A stretch of 64,000 bases of DNA from Tannerellaceae bacterium. GTDB lineage: Bacteria; Bacteroidota; Bacteroidia; Bacteroidales; Tannerellaceae. The stretch covers positions 35,553 through 99,552 of the forward strand of contig JAJQEE010000114.1 of the NCBI GenBank assembly GCA_021201865.1, in the 5' to 3' direction. The position numbers were made by a program, and so were the translations under genes. Positions 47,914 to 56,463 of this stretch are shown here, one piece after another; the first letter of the stretch is position 1; each line of letters starts with the position of its first letter. Below the pieces are notes generated by a model, which saw nothing but the letters and a program-made list of their open reading frames with translations, was not told the origin of the DNA and did no database searches.

Positions 47914-49140
47914 ATGACTATCGCAATGAAACGAGTATTATTAACAGTTGCACTTTGCATGGCTGCCTCTGCCTCTTTTGCGCAGAAAAAAGCGGTAAAT
48001 GACGCGCAGAACAGTGCCAAAAGCAACAATTTTGACGAAGCAAGAGCTCTTATTAAAGGAGCTTTGGAAAATCCTGAATCCAAGGATGACGCTAAAACCT
48101 GGTATGTAGCTGGTTTTATCGAAGATCAACAGTTCAGTACGGAAAGAATAAAACAGGTATTAGGACAGGAACCTAACGAACCGGTTATGTATGATGCATT
48201 GATCAACGTTCTTCCTTATTTTGTTAAGGCATATGAACTGGATCAGTTGCCAAACGAAAAAGGGAAAGTAAAACCAAGATTTGCGAAAGATATTAAAAAT
48301 ACGCTAAGTGCAAACCATATATATTATATTAACGGTGGTGCTTACTATTTTGACGAAAGAAATTATGCGAAAGCATATGAATTTTTTGATCAATATCTCC
48401 AGATCTCAGATCTTCCTATGTTCAAAGGAGAAGCTACTGCGGCAAGAGATTCTAACTTTATGACTGTGCAGTTCTATGCAGCGGTAGCAGCTGCACAAAT
48501 GGAAAATCCTCAGTTAGCGATCGCTGCTTTGGAGCGTGCGAAAGAAACAGGTTTCAGAGGAAATGATGTGTATCAGTATCTGGCTTATGAATATGAGCAA
48601 CTTCAGGACAATGCAAACTTAGAAAAGACTTTGAAAGAAGGAATGGCTAAGTTTCCGGAAGAAAAGTACTATCTGATGAGCCTGATCAACAATTACATCT
48701 ATGCAGGTAAAAACGAAGAAGCCCTGGAATATCTGAATACAGCGATTGCTCAGGAGCCAAACAACGCTCAGCTGCACGATGTAATGGGTAGAGTATATGA
48801 GTCCGGACTGAAAGATTATGACAATGCGGAGAAATATTTTGCTAAAGCATTGGAACTGGACCCAAATTACACAGATGCTTTATCTAATCTGGGTCGTATC
48901 TATTACAATCAGGCAGTAAACAAACTGGGAGATGCGAATATGATCAGCGATGCAAAACAATATCAGGAAGAATCAGCGAAAGCGAAAGAATTCTTCAAGA
49001 AAGCATTGCCATATTTCGAAAAAGCACATCAGATGAACCCGGATGATACTGAGCCAATGACTGCTTTAAGAAGTATCTATTACAACCTGAACATGAATGA
49101 CGAGTTCGAAGCGATAGAAGCTAAAATGAATAATAGATAA
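47914..49140 (+). CDS. Exported tetratricopeptide-repeat protein
   Basis: 408 aa with a signal peptide (MKRVLLTVALCMAASASFAQ), so periplasmic. Several TPR units are visible, for example YAKAYEFFDQYLQISDLP, NAQLHDVMGRVYESGLKDYD, and AEKYFAKALELDPNYTDALS. It probably acts as a scaffold; specific partner unknown. It starts 36 bases after gyrA and may be co-transcribed with it, ending at a strong terminator. The alternative ATG at 47926 (MKR) would give a cleaner signal peptide than the annotated MTIA start. Confidence 0.85.
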   Translation: MTIAMKRVLLTVALCMAASASFAQKKAVNDAQNSAKSNNFDEARALIKGALENPESKDDAKTWYVAGFIEDQQFSTERIKQVLGQEPNEPVMYDALINVLPYFVKAYELDQLPNEKGKVKPRFAKDIKNTLSANHIYYINGGAYYFDERNYAKAYEFFDQYLQISDLPMFKGEATAARDSNFMTVQFYAAVAAAQMENPQLAIAALERAKETGFRGNDVYQYLAYEYEQLQDNANLEKTLKEGMAKFPEEKYYLMSLINNYIYAGKNEEALEYLNTAIAQEPNNAQLHDVMGRVYESGLKDYDNAEKYFAKALELDPNYTDALSNLGRIYYNQAVNKLGDANMISDAKQYQEESAKAKEFFKKALPYFEKAHQMNPDDTEPMTALRSIYYNLNMNDEFEAIEAKMNNR

Positions 49141-49160
49141 TATCTGGTTACCAGATAAGC

Positions 49161-49194
49161 AAAAGGCGATCCACAGCGGATCGCCTTTTTTATT
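49161..49194 (+). terminator. Terminator of the gyrA-TPR unit
   Basis: AAAAGGCGATCC and GGATCGCCTTTTTT perfect stem with a short loop, 20 bases after the TPR stop codon. Confidence 0.92.
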
Positions 49195-49214
49195 TCCATT
49201 CTTCGAAGTCATGA

Positions 49215-49335
49215 AAGGACGGCATATATTAGTCCGGGACGCAAGTCTCAGGTAGATAGAACTCCATTGTGGGTGCCGTGCCGACAGCACTCAATAGATG
49301 TTAATACATATACCTGGGGCTTGCGCCCAGTCATG
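49215..49335. repeat. Degenerate copy of the REP/BIME-like element
   Basis: Contains ggacggcatatattaGTCCGGGACGCAAGTCTCAGG-type sequence at one end and CCTGGGGCTTGCGCCCAGT at the other in inverse orientation. It is clearly related to the well-preserved element at 49385-49590 but carries several mismatches. Confidence 0.6.
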
Positions 49336-49384
49336 TTCGGAAGATTTTTTGAAGGGTGATTTGCGAAGGTTGATCTTTATCTCT

Positions 49385-49590
49385 TAAGTCCCTCCGGGAC
49401 GGCACACAGTAGCCTGGGATGCAAGTCCCAGGTCAGGTATCAGTAGTCCATGGAGTGCTGTAAGCACGACACTGCCTATACAAACCGATTGTTTACATAA
49501 GAGGGGGTGTACTTACAGCACACCCCGGGTGGGGATTTCTCTACCTGGGACTTGCGTCCCAGGCTACTGTGTGCCGTCCCGGAGGGACTT
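49385..49590. repeat. BIME-like element: two inverted GTAG-hairpin REPs
   Basis: The 48 bases at 49385-49432 reappear inverted at 49543-49590 with only one difference. Each arm holds GTAG immediately before a CCTGGGA/TCCCAGG hairpin, the layout of REP sequences used by REP-associated tyrosine transposases (RAYT). The interior also pairs (GTGCTGTAAGCAC near 49454 with GTACTTACAGCAC near 49509), so the element is one long imperfect hairpin. No RAYT gene is in the window. Confidence 0.75.
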
Positions 49591-49712
49591 TAAGTATGTT
49601 GTAATAAGAACTGATTAAATATCCTTTCTAAACAGATACATACTTATAAACTTATCTTAATAAGTATATTAAACAGATTTAGTAAGTATATTAACGGGAG
49701 ATAATAAGTATA

Positions 49713-50980
49713 TTATTTCTTATCAATAATCGTTGCAACCGCCGCGTCACCCGTGACGTTGACAGCCGTTCTTAACATATCCAGGGGGCGGTCAATACCT
49801 AAAATCAGGGCCAAACCTTCTGCCGGTATACCAACCGAAGTCAGGACCATAGTCAGGATCACATAACTTCCTCCGGGAATAGCTGGTGTTCCGATAGAAG
49901 AAAGGACCGTCATGAAAATAATGATGAGAATTTGTTGCAGACCCAGGTCAACCCCTAACACCTGGGCTATAAAAAGAATAGCAATGGATTGGTAACAACT
50001 TGTTCCATCCATATTAATAGTAGTACCTACCGGAAGAACAAAAGAACTCACCTCCTTGGATATCCCTAATTTAGTTTCAATGGTTTCCATGGTAAGAGGC
50101 AAAGTAGCTGCACTACTACTCGTGGAAAAAGCAAATAACTGAACCGGGTATATCGCTTTGATGAAGTCTTTCACCTTGATCTTGGTAAATAAATGGATCA
50201 TACAAGTGTAAAGACCAAAAATTAAAAGAAGCAACCCACCGATCACCGTCAGGGCATACACTGCCAGGGCGCTGAAAATACTGGCATCCCCACTGAAATC
50301 AATGACTAATCCTGCCATAAGAGCCAATACACCCCAGGGAGCAAAAAGAATAATATAATCCACCATTTTAAGAATAATCTCATATAGCCCATCAAAGACC
50401 CGGATCACTGCTTTAGTCTTTTCCGGCGCAATGGAAAGAGTAGCAATCCCAAAAAAATAGCAAAAAAGATCACCTGCAACATTTTGGAGTTATCAGACGT
50501 TGCACGGATGATGTTATTCGGGACAATATCATTCAGGAAATTAAGAGGGCCTTGTTCCTGCGTCATCTCAGCTTCCAGCTTCTTCTCTTCTACCACCGCG
50601 TTGTAGCTCTCCTGCATCTCTGTAATCTGTGAGCTATTCACCAATTTTCCCGGTTGTACGATCCAACCCATACCCACTCCTATAATAACTGCAAAAATAG
50701 TGGTCAGCATATATAGCAGAATGGTTCTTCCACCCATCCGGGAGAATTTACTGATATCACCCAACCCGGTAACCCCTTTGATCAAAGAGGTAAAGACCAA
50801 AGGAATAGCGATCAACTGCAATAAACGAATAAACAATTGCCCCCATGGACGGATCCAGTCTAAGATAAATTTCTCACCATTCAAAGAGAGTCCGGCAATT
50901 CCGATGAGAATACCACCGATCATTCCAAAAAGTATCTGTAAGTATAAAGGGAGAGATTGCAATTTCGTTTTTAATGTCAT
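49713..50980 (-). CDS. Dicarboxylate/amino acid:cation symporter (DAACS; frame broken once)
   Basis: About 422 aa after repair. Inner-membrane Na+ or H+-coupled symporter for glutamate/aspartate or C4-dicarboxylates. Signature re-entrant loop FSTSSSAATLPLTME (HP1), GTTINMDGTSCYQS (TM7), SIGTPAIPGGSYVIL (HP2) and DRPLDMLRTAVNVTGDA (TM8). The start at 50980 (MTLKTKLQSLPLYLQ) is preferred over 51028 because a -7 box lies at 51005-50998. A base is missing in the A7 run at 50451-50457 (T run on the coding strand); repair gives FFGIATLSIAPEKTKAVIRVF and joins both halves. Confidence 0.9.
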
Positions 50981-50997
50981 ACGGTCAGGTTTTTCGG

Positions 50998-51005
50998 CAA
51001 AGGTA
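50998..51005 (-). promoter_or_regulatory. -7 box TACCTTTG of the symporter gene
   Basis: CAAAGGTA on the plus strand, 18 bases upstream of the ATG at 50980 on the minus strand. It decides the start by excluding the ATG at 51028. Confidence 0.55.
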
Positions 51006-51104
51006 TAATAATATGAATACAAAAGCAAAATGCTTTTGTATGGTAGTTAGTAGAAAGAAAATATAATCTACCCACTACTATCTACTAACTACCCAATAAT
51101 GGTG

Positions 51105-51479
51105 TCAACAATTTTCCTCTTCCTGTAATAATACGTCCTGAATTACTTTTTCGAAATCTGCTTTGCTGACCGCGCCTCTCAGGATCTGGGGATGGTCATC
51201 TTTCGGGCAGAATAGAATCGTGGGAATACTTCTGATTCCGAAAACAGCGGAAAGCTCTTCTTCTTTTTCAGTATCTACTTTGTAAATATCAATCCGGCCA
51301 TCATATTTCTCTGCCAGTTGATCCAGGATAGGAGCCACCATTTTACAGGGACCACACCAATCCGCATAAAAATCAATAATGCAGGATTTATCCCCTAAAA
51401 ACTTCCATTCCTCCGGACTCTGTTCATAGTTCGCTACCTTTTTTAGGAATTCATCTTTTGTTAAATGAGTTACTTCCAT
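51105..51479 (-). CDS. trxA: Thioredoxin
   Basis: 124 aa disulfide reductase with an intact active site (FYADWCGPCKMV) and a cis-Pro segment (RSIPTILFC). The N-terminus extends about 20 residues beyond E. coli TrxA, and the C-terminus ends QDVLLQEEENC. A non-catalytic Cys follows at FCPKDD. No signal peptide, so cytosolic. It lies downstream of sodB on the same strand but a terminator separates them, so it probably has its own promoter. The pairing of SOD and thioredoxin suggests an oxidative-stress neighbourhood (inference). Confidence 0.93.
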   Translation of the reverse strand: MEVTHLTKDEFLKKVANYEQSPEEWKFLGDKSCIIDFYADWCGPCKMVAPILDQLAEKYDGRIDIYKVDTEKEEELSAVFGIRSIPTILFCPKDDHPQILRGAVSKADFEKVIQDVLLQEEENC

Positions 51480-51503
51480 AGTTATTTCTATATTGGTTAC
51501 TAC

Positions 51504-51540
51504 AAAAAAAGCTGCCAGAGTGATTTCAAGGCAGCTTTTA
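51504..51540 (-). terminator. sodB terminator
   Basis: AAAAGCTGCC (plus strand, ending 51516) and GGCAGCTTTT (51530-51539) pair. On the minus strand the hairpin is followed by a run of seven T residues (A run at 51504-51510 on the plus strand), 22 bases past the sodB stop. Confidence 0.88.
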
Positions 51541-51561
51541 TAGTATGTTGATTATTAACTT

Positions 51562-52137
51562 TTAATATCTTTTACTGACTACGTCCCAGTCAATAATTTT
51601 CCATAATTCATTCAGGTGATCCACCCGCTTGTTTTGATAGTCCAGATAATAAGCATGTTCCCAAACATCAAATCCCAACAGAGGAGTCAGACCTTTGACT
51701 ACCGGATTGCTACCATTTGCTTCTTTGGTAATAGACAGTTTACCTGTATTATCTTTGGCCAGCCATACCCATCCGGAACCAAACAATGACACACCTGAGT
51801 CTACAAACTCCTTTTTAAACGCTTCGAAAGATCCCCAGGTTGCGTTGATCGCTTCAGCCAACGGACCTACGGGTTCACCACCACCATTCGGAGAGAATTG
51901 GGTGAAGTACAGATTATGATTCAGGATCTGGCCTGCGTTATTAAAAATAGCTCCATCCGATTCCTTCACAATCGTTTCCAGATCCGCATTCTCAAACTTA
52001 GTTCCCGGGATCAGTTCATTCAGCTTATCTACATACGCCTTCAGGTGTTTCCCATGATGAAGTTCTACGGTCTGTTGCCCGATGACGGGTGCCAATGCTC
52101 CTGTGTCATACGGTAATTGCATTAATTCAAATTTCAT
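51562..52137 (-). CDS. sodB: Superoxide dismutase, Fe/Mn family
   Basis: 191 aa from the ATG at 52137 (MKFELMQLPYDTGAL), the start that matches cytosolic Fe/Mn SODs. An upstream ATG at 52209 in the same frame would add 24 residues with a hydrophobic signal-like stretch (LAFCLSILLLITG). Metal ligands: His in ELHHGKHLKAY, His in LNHNLYF, and Asp and His in LLGFDVWEHAYYLDYQ. Active-site Gly-Gln motif region SGWVWL is present. It detoxifies superoxide in this anaerobe, using Fe or Mn (many Bacteroidales enzymes are cambialistic). Monocistronic, with a terminator at 51504-51540. Confidence 0.93.
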   Translation of the reverse strand: MKFELMQLPYDTGALAPVIGQQTVELHHGKHLKAYVDKLNELIPGTKFENADLETIVKESDGAIFNNAGQILNHNLYFTQFSPNGGGEPVGPLAEAINATWGSFEAFKKEFVDSGVSLFGSGWVWLAKDNTGKLSITKEANGSNPVVKGLTPLLGFDVWEHAYYLDYQNKRVDHLNELWKIIDWDVVSKRY

Positions 52138-52275
52138 AACATTCTCATTTTTAGTTGTTACGTGATTACCGGTAATCAATAATAAAATACTCAGACAAAA
52201 GGCAAGCATAGTTTTCCTGATTTAATTTATTCTGGTTTAGAAACACATGCCGGAACTTATTTGTTCACATATATA

Positions 52276-52283
52276 CAAAAATA
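52276..52283 (-). promoter_or_regulatory. -7 box TATTTTTG for sodB
   Basis: CAAAAATA on the plus strand. It leaves a leader of about 60 nt to the ATG at 52209 or about 130 nt to the ATG at 52137, so it does not decide between the two starts. Confidence 0.4.
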
Positions 52284-52338
52284 TAAAATAAATCCGTTTT
52301 TTCCATCTTTTAAAGGCAATTTATATCAAAGAAGTTCC

Positions 52339-52346
52339 TATTTTTG
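52339..52346 (+). promoter_or_regulatory. -7 box TATTTTTG for pdaD
   Basis: Located 41 bases before the ATG at 52387 and followed by GTGCCC. It fits the TAnnTTTG form; the -33 element is not obvious. Confidence 0.5.
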
Positions 52347-52386
52347 TGCCCTCGTTACATTATTAATTTAGTAAACAAATTTGTAG

Positions 52387-52926
52387 ATGGTAAAGAAAGT
52401 TGGGAATTTAATTCCAAACACCTTTTTTATTACAAAGGGTAGTGGAGAGTCGGATCTGGAAAAGCATGCAGGCTCTTATCATATGGCCCTTTATGATGCC
52501 GGAATTTCGGACTTCAATATTATGACGTATTCGTCTGTTATTCCTGCAACAGCACATCTGGCAACCATGGATGAATTAGATCTTCCACCGTTTGGTTCGG
52601 AGATGAAAACCATTATGGCGGTTTCCCATGGTTATCAGGATGAGTTTGTATCTGCCGGTGTAGTTTACGCCTGGATGTATAAGGATGAGAACTTCGATGA
52701 AAAAGTGGGTGGCCTGGTGTGTGAAGTCAGTGGACGCTATCGTATCGAAGAACTGGAATCCCGTCTGATCCGGGTTATTAATGACCTGCATCAGAAAACC
52801 TATGGAAAATATTATCTGGGAGAACTGAACTTTATTACAGAAGGGATTACCATCGAAAAAAGATATGGAACCGCATTGGCAGCACTCTGCTTTGTGGATT
52901 TCCTGATGCCGGATGCGGATGAATAA
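52387..52926 (+). CDS. pdaD: Pyruvoyl-dependent arginine decarboxylase
   Basis: 179 aa self-processing enzyme converting arginine to agmatine. The proenzyme cleaves itself before a serine to form a beta chain and a pyruvoyl-capped alpha chain; the conserved site is visible as NIMTYSSVIPA (about residues 44-54), and family residues GSGESDLEKHAGSYH and ITEGITIEKRYGTALAALCF are present. Length and layout match bacterial PvlArgDC. In Bacteroidales it would feed agmatine into spermidine synthesis. Monocistronic, with a strong terminator at 53006-53048. Confidence 0.9.
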   Translation: MVKKVGNLIPNTFFITKGSGESDLEKHAGSYHMALYDAGISDFNIMTYSSVIPATAHLATMDELDLPPFGSEMKTIMAVSHGYQDEFVSAGVVYAWMYKDENFDEKVGGLVCEVSGRYRIEELESRLIRVINDLHQKTYGKYYLGELNFITEGITIEKRYGTALAALCFVDFLMPDADE

Positions 52927-53005
52927 AAGGATAGTTTAAGGTTTAAACTTTGAACTTTGAACTTTCAACAGAGAAAATCTACTATTTTAACCAGGTACAA
53001 CATAC

Positions 53006-53048
53006 AAAAGGTGAAGTCGGAAATAGGCCGGTTTCACCTTTTTTCTTT
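53006..53048 (+). terminator. pdaD terminator
   Basis: AAAAGGTGAA (53006-53015) and TTCACCTTTT (53033-53042) form a perfect 10-base stem with a T-rich tail. A short stretch of CTTTGAA repeats lies just upstream at about 52945-52966. Confidence 0.85.
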
Positions 53049-53147
53049 TTGAATTATAAACTAATTTTAAAAGAATAGCTGTTTTTTTGCCTTCTATGAA
53101 ATGTTTTCTCTCCTTTGCAGGAGTGAAAGAAGTAGAAATTGGATCGT

Positions 53148-53624
53148 ATGAAAAAAATTATCAATCCCCGGGAAGGATTAGACGGATATATGTGCTTTGC
53201 CTGTTCTCCGGCCAATACATCCGGGCTGCATATGGAATTTTATGAAGATGGAGACGATGTGGTCGCTTTCTGGAAACCAGACGGACGCTATCAGGGTTGG
53301 TTAAACACCCTGCATGGAGGGATCCAGAGTACCCTCATGGATGAAGTAGGAGGGTGGATTGTAGTCCGTAAGCTCCAGACTACCGGCGTAACCTCTAAAC
53401 TGGATGCAAAATTTATGAAAAGCATTTCTACGGAGGAACCGCAACTGACGATCCGGGGCCGTATCAAAGACAAAAAACGAAATGCTGTTTTTATCGAAAC
53501 AGAGATCTGTAATTCAGCAGGAGAGCTCTGTTCCAGGGCCGATATGGTCTATTTTACCATTCCTCCGGAGAAAGCACAGGAAGAGTTCCATTTTCAGGGA
53601 TGCAGGACAGAAGACGAACAATAA
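53148..53624 (+). CDS. Hotdog-fold acyl-CoA thioesterase (PaaI-like)
   Basis: 158 aa from the ATG at 53148 (MKKIINPREG); a TTG nine bases earlier in frame is a less likely start. Single hotdog domain: CFACSPANTSGLHMEF at the N-terminus, then WLNTLHGGIQSTLMDEVGGW, the HGG motif and following Asp/Glu of the thioesterase active site, then KLDAKFMKSIS. It hydrolyses an acyl- or aryl-CoA. It lies 22 bases ahead of nfo, so the two are probably co-transcribed. Substrate unknown; the N-terminal Cys-containing segment is also common in Bacteroidota members. Confidence 0.85.
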   Translation: MKKIINPREGLDGYMCFACSPANTSGLHMEFYEDGDDVVAFWKPDGRYQGWLNTLHGGIQSTLMDEVGGWIVVRKLQTTGVTSKLDAKFMKSISTEEPQLTIRGRIKDKKRNAVFIETEICNSAGELCSRADMVYFTIPPEKAQEEFHFQGCRTEDEQ

Positions 53625-53646
53625 ATAATCTATAAAACTCTATGAT

Positions 53647-54483
53647 ATGAAATATATAGGCGCACATGTCAGTACATCAGGAGGTGTGGAGAATGCCCCT
53701 TTGAATGCACACACCATAGGAGCAAAAGCGTTTGCCCTTTTTACCCGGAATCAACGGCAGTGGAAATCTGCCCCTCTGACAGAGAAAAGTATCTCCCTTT
53801 TTAAAGAACGGTGTGCGGAATATGGCTATGCACCTCACCAGATCCTGGCACATGACAGCTATCTGATCAACTTAGGACATCCGGAAGAGGAGGGACTGGG
53901 TAAATCCCGGGAAGCCTTTTTAGATGAAATGAAACGCTGTGAACAGTTAGGACTGGACCGGTTGAATTTTCATCCGGGTAGCCATTTGAATCAAATGGAA
54001 GTAGACGCTTGTTTATGCAGGATCGCCGAATCCATCAATTATATTCTGGATCAGACCACAGGAGTCTGTGCGGTGATTGAAAACACTGCCGGCCAGGGCT
54101 CTAACCTGGGACATGAATTTGAGCATATAGCCGCCATCATAGACCAGGTAGAAGACAAATCCCGCATAGGAGTTTGTATTGATACGGCACACACCCTCGC
54201 CGCGGGTTATGACATACGGACAGCAGAAGGCTTCAAAACCACGTTTGACCTGTTTGACCGGATCATTGGATTTTCTTATCTCAAAGGAATGCATATCAAT
54301 GATTCGAAAAAGGAGCTGGGAACACGGGTAGACCGGCACCACAACATCGGGCAGGGAGTAATGGGAATAGAGACCTTTAAACTCATCACTCAGGATCCCC
54401 GGTTTGATGATATGCCTTTAATCCTCGAGACACCGGACGAAACCCTGTGGGCAGAAGAGATCCAGTATCTATACTCTTTATAA
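53647..54483 (+). CDS. nfo: Endonuclease IV (AP endonuclease)
   Basis: 278 aa base-excision repair enzyme that cuts 5' of abasic sites using three Zn ions in a TIM barrel. Ligand segments are visible: [82 protein letters not shown], and PLILETPDE. All expected His, Asp and Glu positions appear intact and the length is standard. Downstream of the thioesterase gene with a short spacer. No terminator on the plus strand is evident; the hairpin that follows belongs to the opposite strand. Confidence 0.95.
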   Translation: MKYIGAHVSTSGGVENAPLNAHTIGAKAFALFTRNQRQWKSAPLTEKSISLFKERCAEYGYAPHQILAHDSYLINLGHPEEEGLGKSREAFLDEMKRCEQLGLDRLNFHPGSHLNQMEVDACLCRIAESINYILDQTTGVCAVIENTAGQGSNLGHEFEHIAAIIDQVEDKSRIGVCIDTAHTLAAGYDIRTAEGFKTTFDLFDRIIGFSYLKGMHINDSKKELGTRVDRHHNIGQGVMGIETFKLITQDPRFDDMPLILETPDETLWAEEIQYLYSL

Positions 54484-54485
54484 AA

Positions 54486-54544
54486 ACAAAAAAGAGCGGC
54501 TTTCACAAGTCACTCCTTCTAAATTTAACCAAAACCTTAACTAT
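54486..54544 (-). ncRNA. Candidate small RNA with own promoter and terminator
   Basis: On the minus strand a full promoter (TTTG at 54582-54579, 20-base spacer, TATCTTTG at 54558-54551) is followed within 70 bases by a terminator hairpin (GAGTGACTT, loop, AAGCCGCTC, about 54513-54492) and six T residues. The predicted RNA is about 55-60 nt and runs convergent to nfo. An AGGAG followed by GTG inside it could translate only about 11 codons, so a non-coding product is more likely. I do not recognise the RNA. Confidence 0.45.
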
Positions 54545-54550
54545 GAGTTG

Positions 54551-54582
54551 CAAAGATAGGAATTCTTTTCAATGAATGCAAA
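54551..54582 (-). promoter_or_regulatory. Complete promoter (TTTG, 20 bases, TATCTTTG) on the minus strand
   Basis: CAAAGATA at 54551-54558 and CAAA at 54579-54582 on the plus strand. One of the best consensus promoters in the window, yet no protein gene follows on that strand; it points into the 3' end of nfo. Confidence 0.55.
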
Positions 54583-54760
54583 CTTTTGGGAGAACTTTGA
54601 CCTGATTTCACTCAGGAGAAAGAAAAGAGTCCCGGATATATTTTTGTGACAGAAACCGTTAAGAATTGAATAATAATTTAGAATAAATAAGAGGAAACGG
54701 CAAAATAGAAAATAGAAATTCCCTTTTGGCCTGTTTACTCTTTAAAAAACTTTTATTTGT

Positions 54761-56395
54761 ATGAAAAAATTATGGATAGCTGCCTTGGCAGTGGTAATAA
54801 CCGTGGGAGAAGCGATTGCCTGTACCGGTCTGTTAGTCGGACGCAAGGCTTCGACAGATGGTTCAGTCATGATCAGTTACGCTGCAGATTCACACAATCT
54901 GTATGGAGAACTCTATCGCTGGCCGGCGGCGGTCTGGCCAAAAGGAGCCATGTTGGATGTGGTGGAATGGGACACCGGCAAACCGTTAGGGCAAATTCCA
55001 CAGGTGGAAAGAACCTATTCGGTGGTAGGAAATATGAATGAACACCAGTTGGCAATTACCGAAAGTACCTGGGGAGGACACTCCGAATTGGTGGATACAA
55101 CAGGAATGATTGACTACGGTAGCCTCATCTATATTACCCTGCAACGTGCTAAAACGGCCCGTGAAGCAATCGAAGTTATGACAAACTTAGTCAAAGACTA
55201 TGGCTATTGCAGCGGTGGCGAAACTTTTTCAATTGCAGATAAGAATGAAGCGTGGGTCATGGAAATGATTGGGAAAGGAACCGGCAACAAAGGAGCCGTG
55301 TGGGTAGCCATCCGTATTCCCGACGATTGTATTTCCGCACACGCCAACCAGGCCCGTATCCAGCAGATCCCCTTCAAAGATAAAGAGAACTGCCTGTACG
55401 CTGCGGATGTGGTTTCTTTTGCCCGCGAAAAAGGCTATTTCAGTGGAAAAGATGAAGATTTCAGTTTTGCGAAGGCTTATTGTCCCTATGACTTTGGAGG
55501 ACTACGTGGTTGTGAAGCCCGTGTCTGGTCTTTCTTCCGTAAGTATGACAAATCCATGGATCAATACACGGATTTCATCAAAGGAGACCCCACTAAAGAA
55601 CCGATGCCGTTATATATCAAACCCGATCGTAAACTGTCCGTACAGGATGTGCAGAACGGCATGCGTGACCACTACGAAGGAACAGACCTGTGCATGATGA
55701 ATGATGCAGGAGCAGGTCCTTATAAAGTACCTTACCGTTGGAGACCGATGACATTTGAAGTAGATGGACAGGAATATACGAATGAACGGGCCATCGCTAC
55801 ACAGCAGACCGGATTTGTGATCGTTCCCCAGATGAGAAACTGGTTGCCCGATGCAGTGGGTGGTATCCTGTGGTTTGGTGTGGACGATGCGGATATGGCC
55901 GTTTTCTGTCCGGTATATTGTTCTGTGGCAACTGCTCCCGAATGCTACCGCGTAGGAAATGGGGATATGCTGAACTTTTCCTGGACCTCTGCCTTCTGGA
56001 TTCATAACTGGGTGGCAAACATGGCCTATCACAAATACAGCTTCATGATTGAAGATATCCGTAAAGTTCAGCAGGAACTGGAAAATGGTTTTCAGGACAT
56101 GCTTCCGGCCATTGATAAAGCAGCCGCAGAACTATATGCCAAAGATCCGCAGGAAGCGGCAAAATTCCTGACCTGGTTCAGTTCCACTACGGCTGATGAT
56201 GCTACAGCCCGCTGGAAAAAGTTAGGAGAATACCTGCTGGTGAAATACATCGACGGAAATGTGAAGAAAGAAGAGGACGGACAGTTCAAACGGAACCAGT
56301 ACGGACTTCCGGCCTATCCGGATTTTCCGGGATATGACGAAGCTTATTACCGCAGTATTGTGGAAAGTGCCGGCGAACGCCTGAAAGTAAAATAA
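54761..56395 (+). CDS. C69-family dipeptidase
   Basis: 544 aa N-terminal nucleophile peptidase. The export segment MKKLWIAALAVVITVGEAIA is followed directly by Cys21 in ACTGLLVGRKASTDGS, the residue expected to become the catalytic N-terminal nucleophile after cleavage. The fold is supported by GNMNEHQLAITESTWGG and by EAWVMEMIGKGTGNKGAVWV. Members cleave dipeptides and are abundant in Bacteroidales that ferment amino acids. It is probably periplasmic. The promoter is not clear; TTTATTTG at about 54751 is one mismatch from the consensus. A small beta-barrel gene follows. Confidence 0.92.
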   Translation: MKKLWIAALAVVITVGEAIACTGLLVGRKASTDGSVMISYAADSHNLYGELYRWPAAVWPKGAMLDVVEWDTGKPLGQIPQVERTYSVVGNMNEHQLAITESTWGGHSELVDTTGMIDYGSLIYITLQRAKTAREAIEVMTNLVKDYGYCSGGETFSIADKNEAWVMEMIGKGTGNKGAVWVAIRIPDDCISAHANQARIQQIPFKDKENCLYAADVVSFAREKGYFSGKDEDFSFAKAYCPYDFGGLRGCEARVWSFFRKYDKSMDQYTDFIKGDPTKEPMPLYIKPDRKLSVQDVQNGMRDHYEGTDLCMMNDAGAGPYKVPYRWRPMTFEVDGQEYTNERAIATQQTGFVIVPQMRNWLPDAVGGILWFGVDDADMAVFCPVYCSVATAPECYRVGNGDMLNFSWTSAFWIHNWVANMAYHKYSFMIEDIRKVQQELENGFQDMLPAIDKAAAELYAKDPQEAAKFLTWFSSTTADDATARWKKLGEYLLVKYIDGNVKKEEDGQFKRNQYGLPAYPDFPGYDEAYYRSIVESAGERLKVK

Positions 56396-56463
56396 TAAGA
56401 CTCTATATAAAACGTTAAACAGAAATAGTACTTAGATTTATTAATCTTAAAAGAAAAATGATT

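Noticed and set aside
49385..49590. Possible CRISPR array
   Set aside because: There are only two arms and they are in inverse orientation, not regularly spaced direct repeats; no cas genes are present.
54503..54520. Tiny coding sequence (GTG start after AGGAG) within the candidate small RNA
   Set aside because: It would have only about 11 codons and would overlap the terminator stem.
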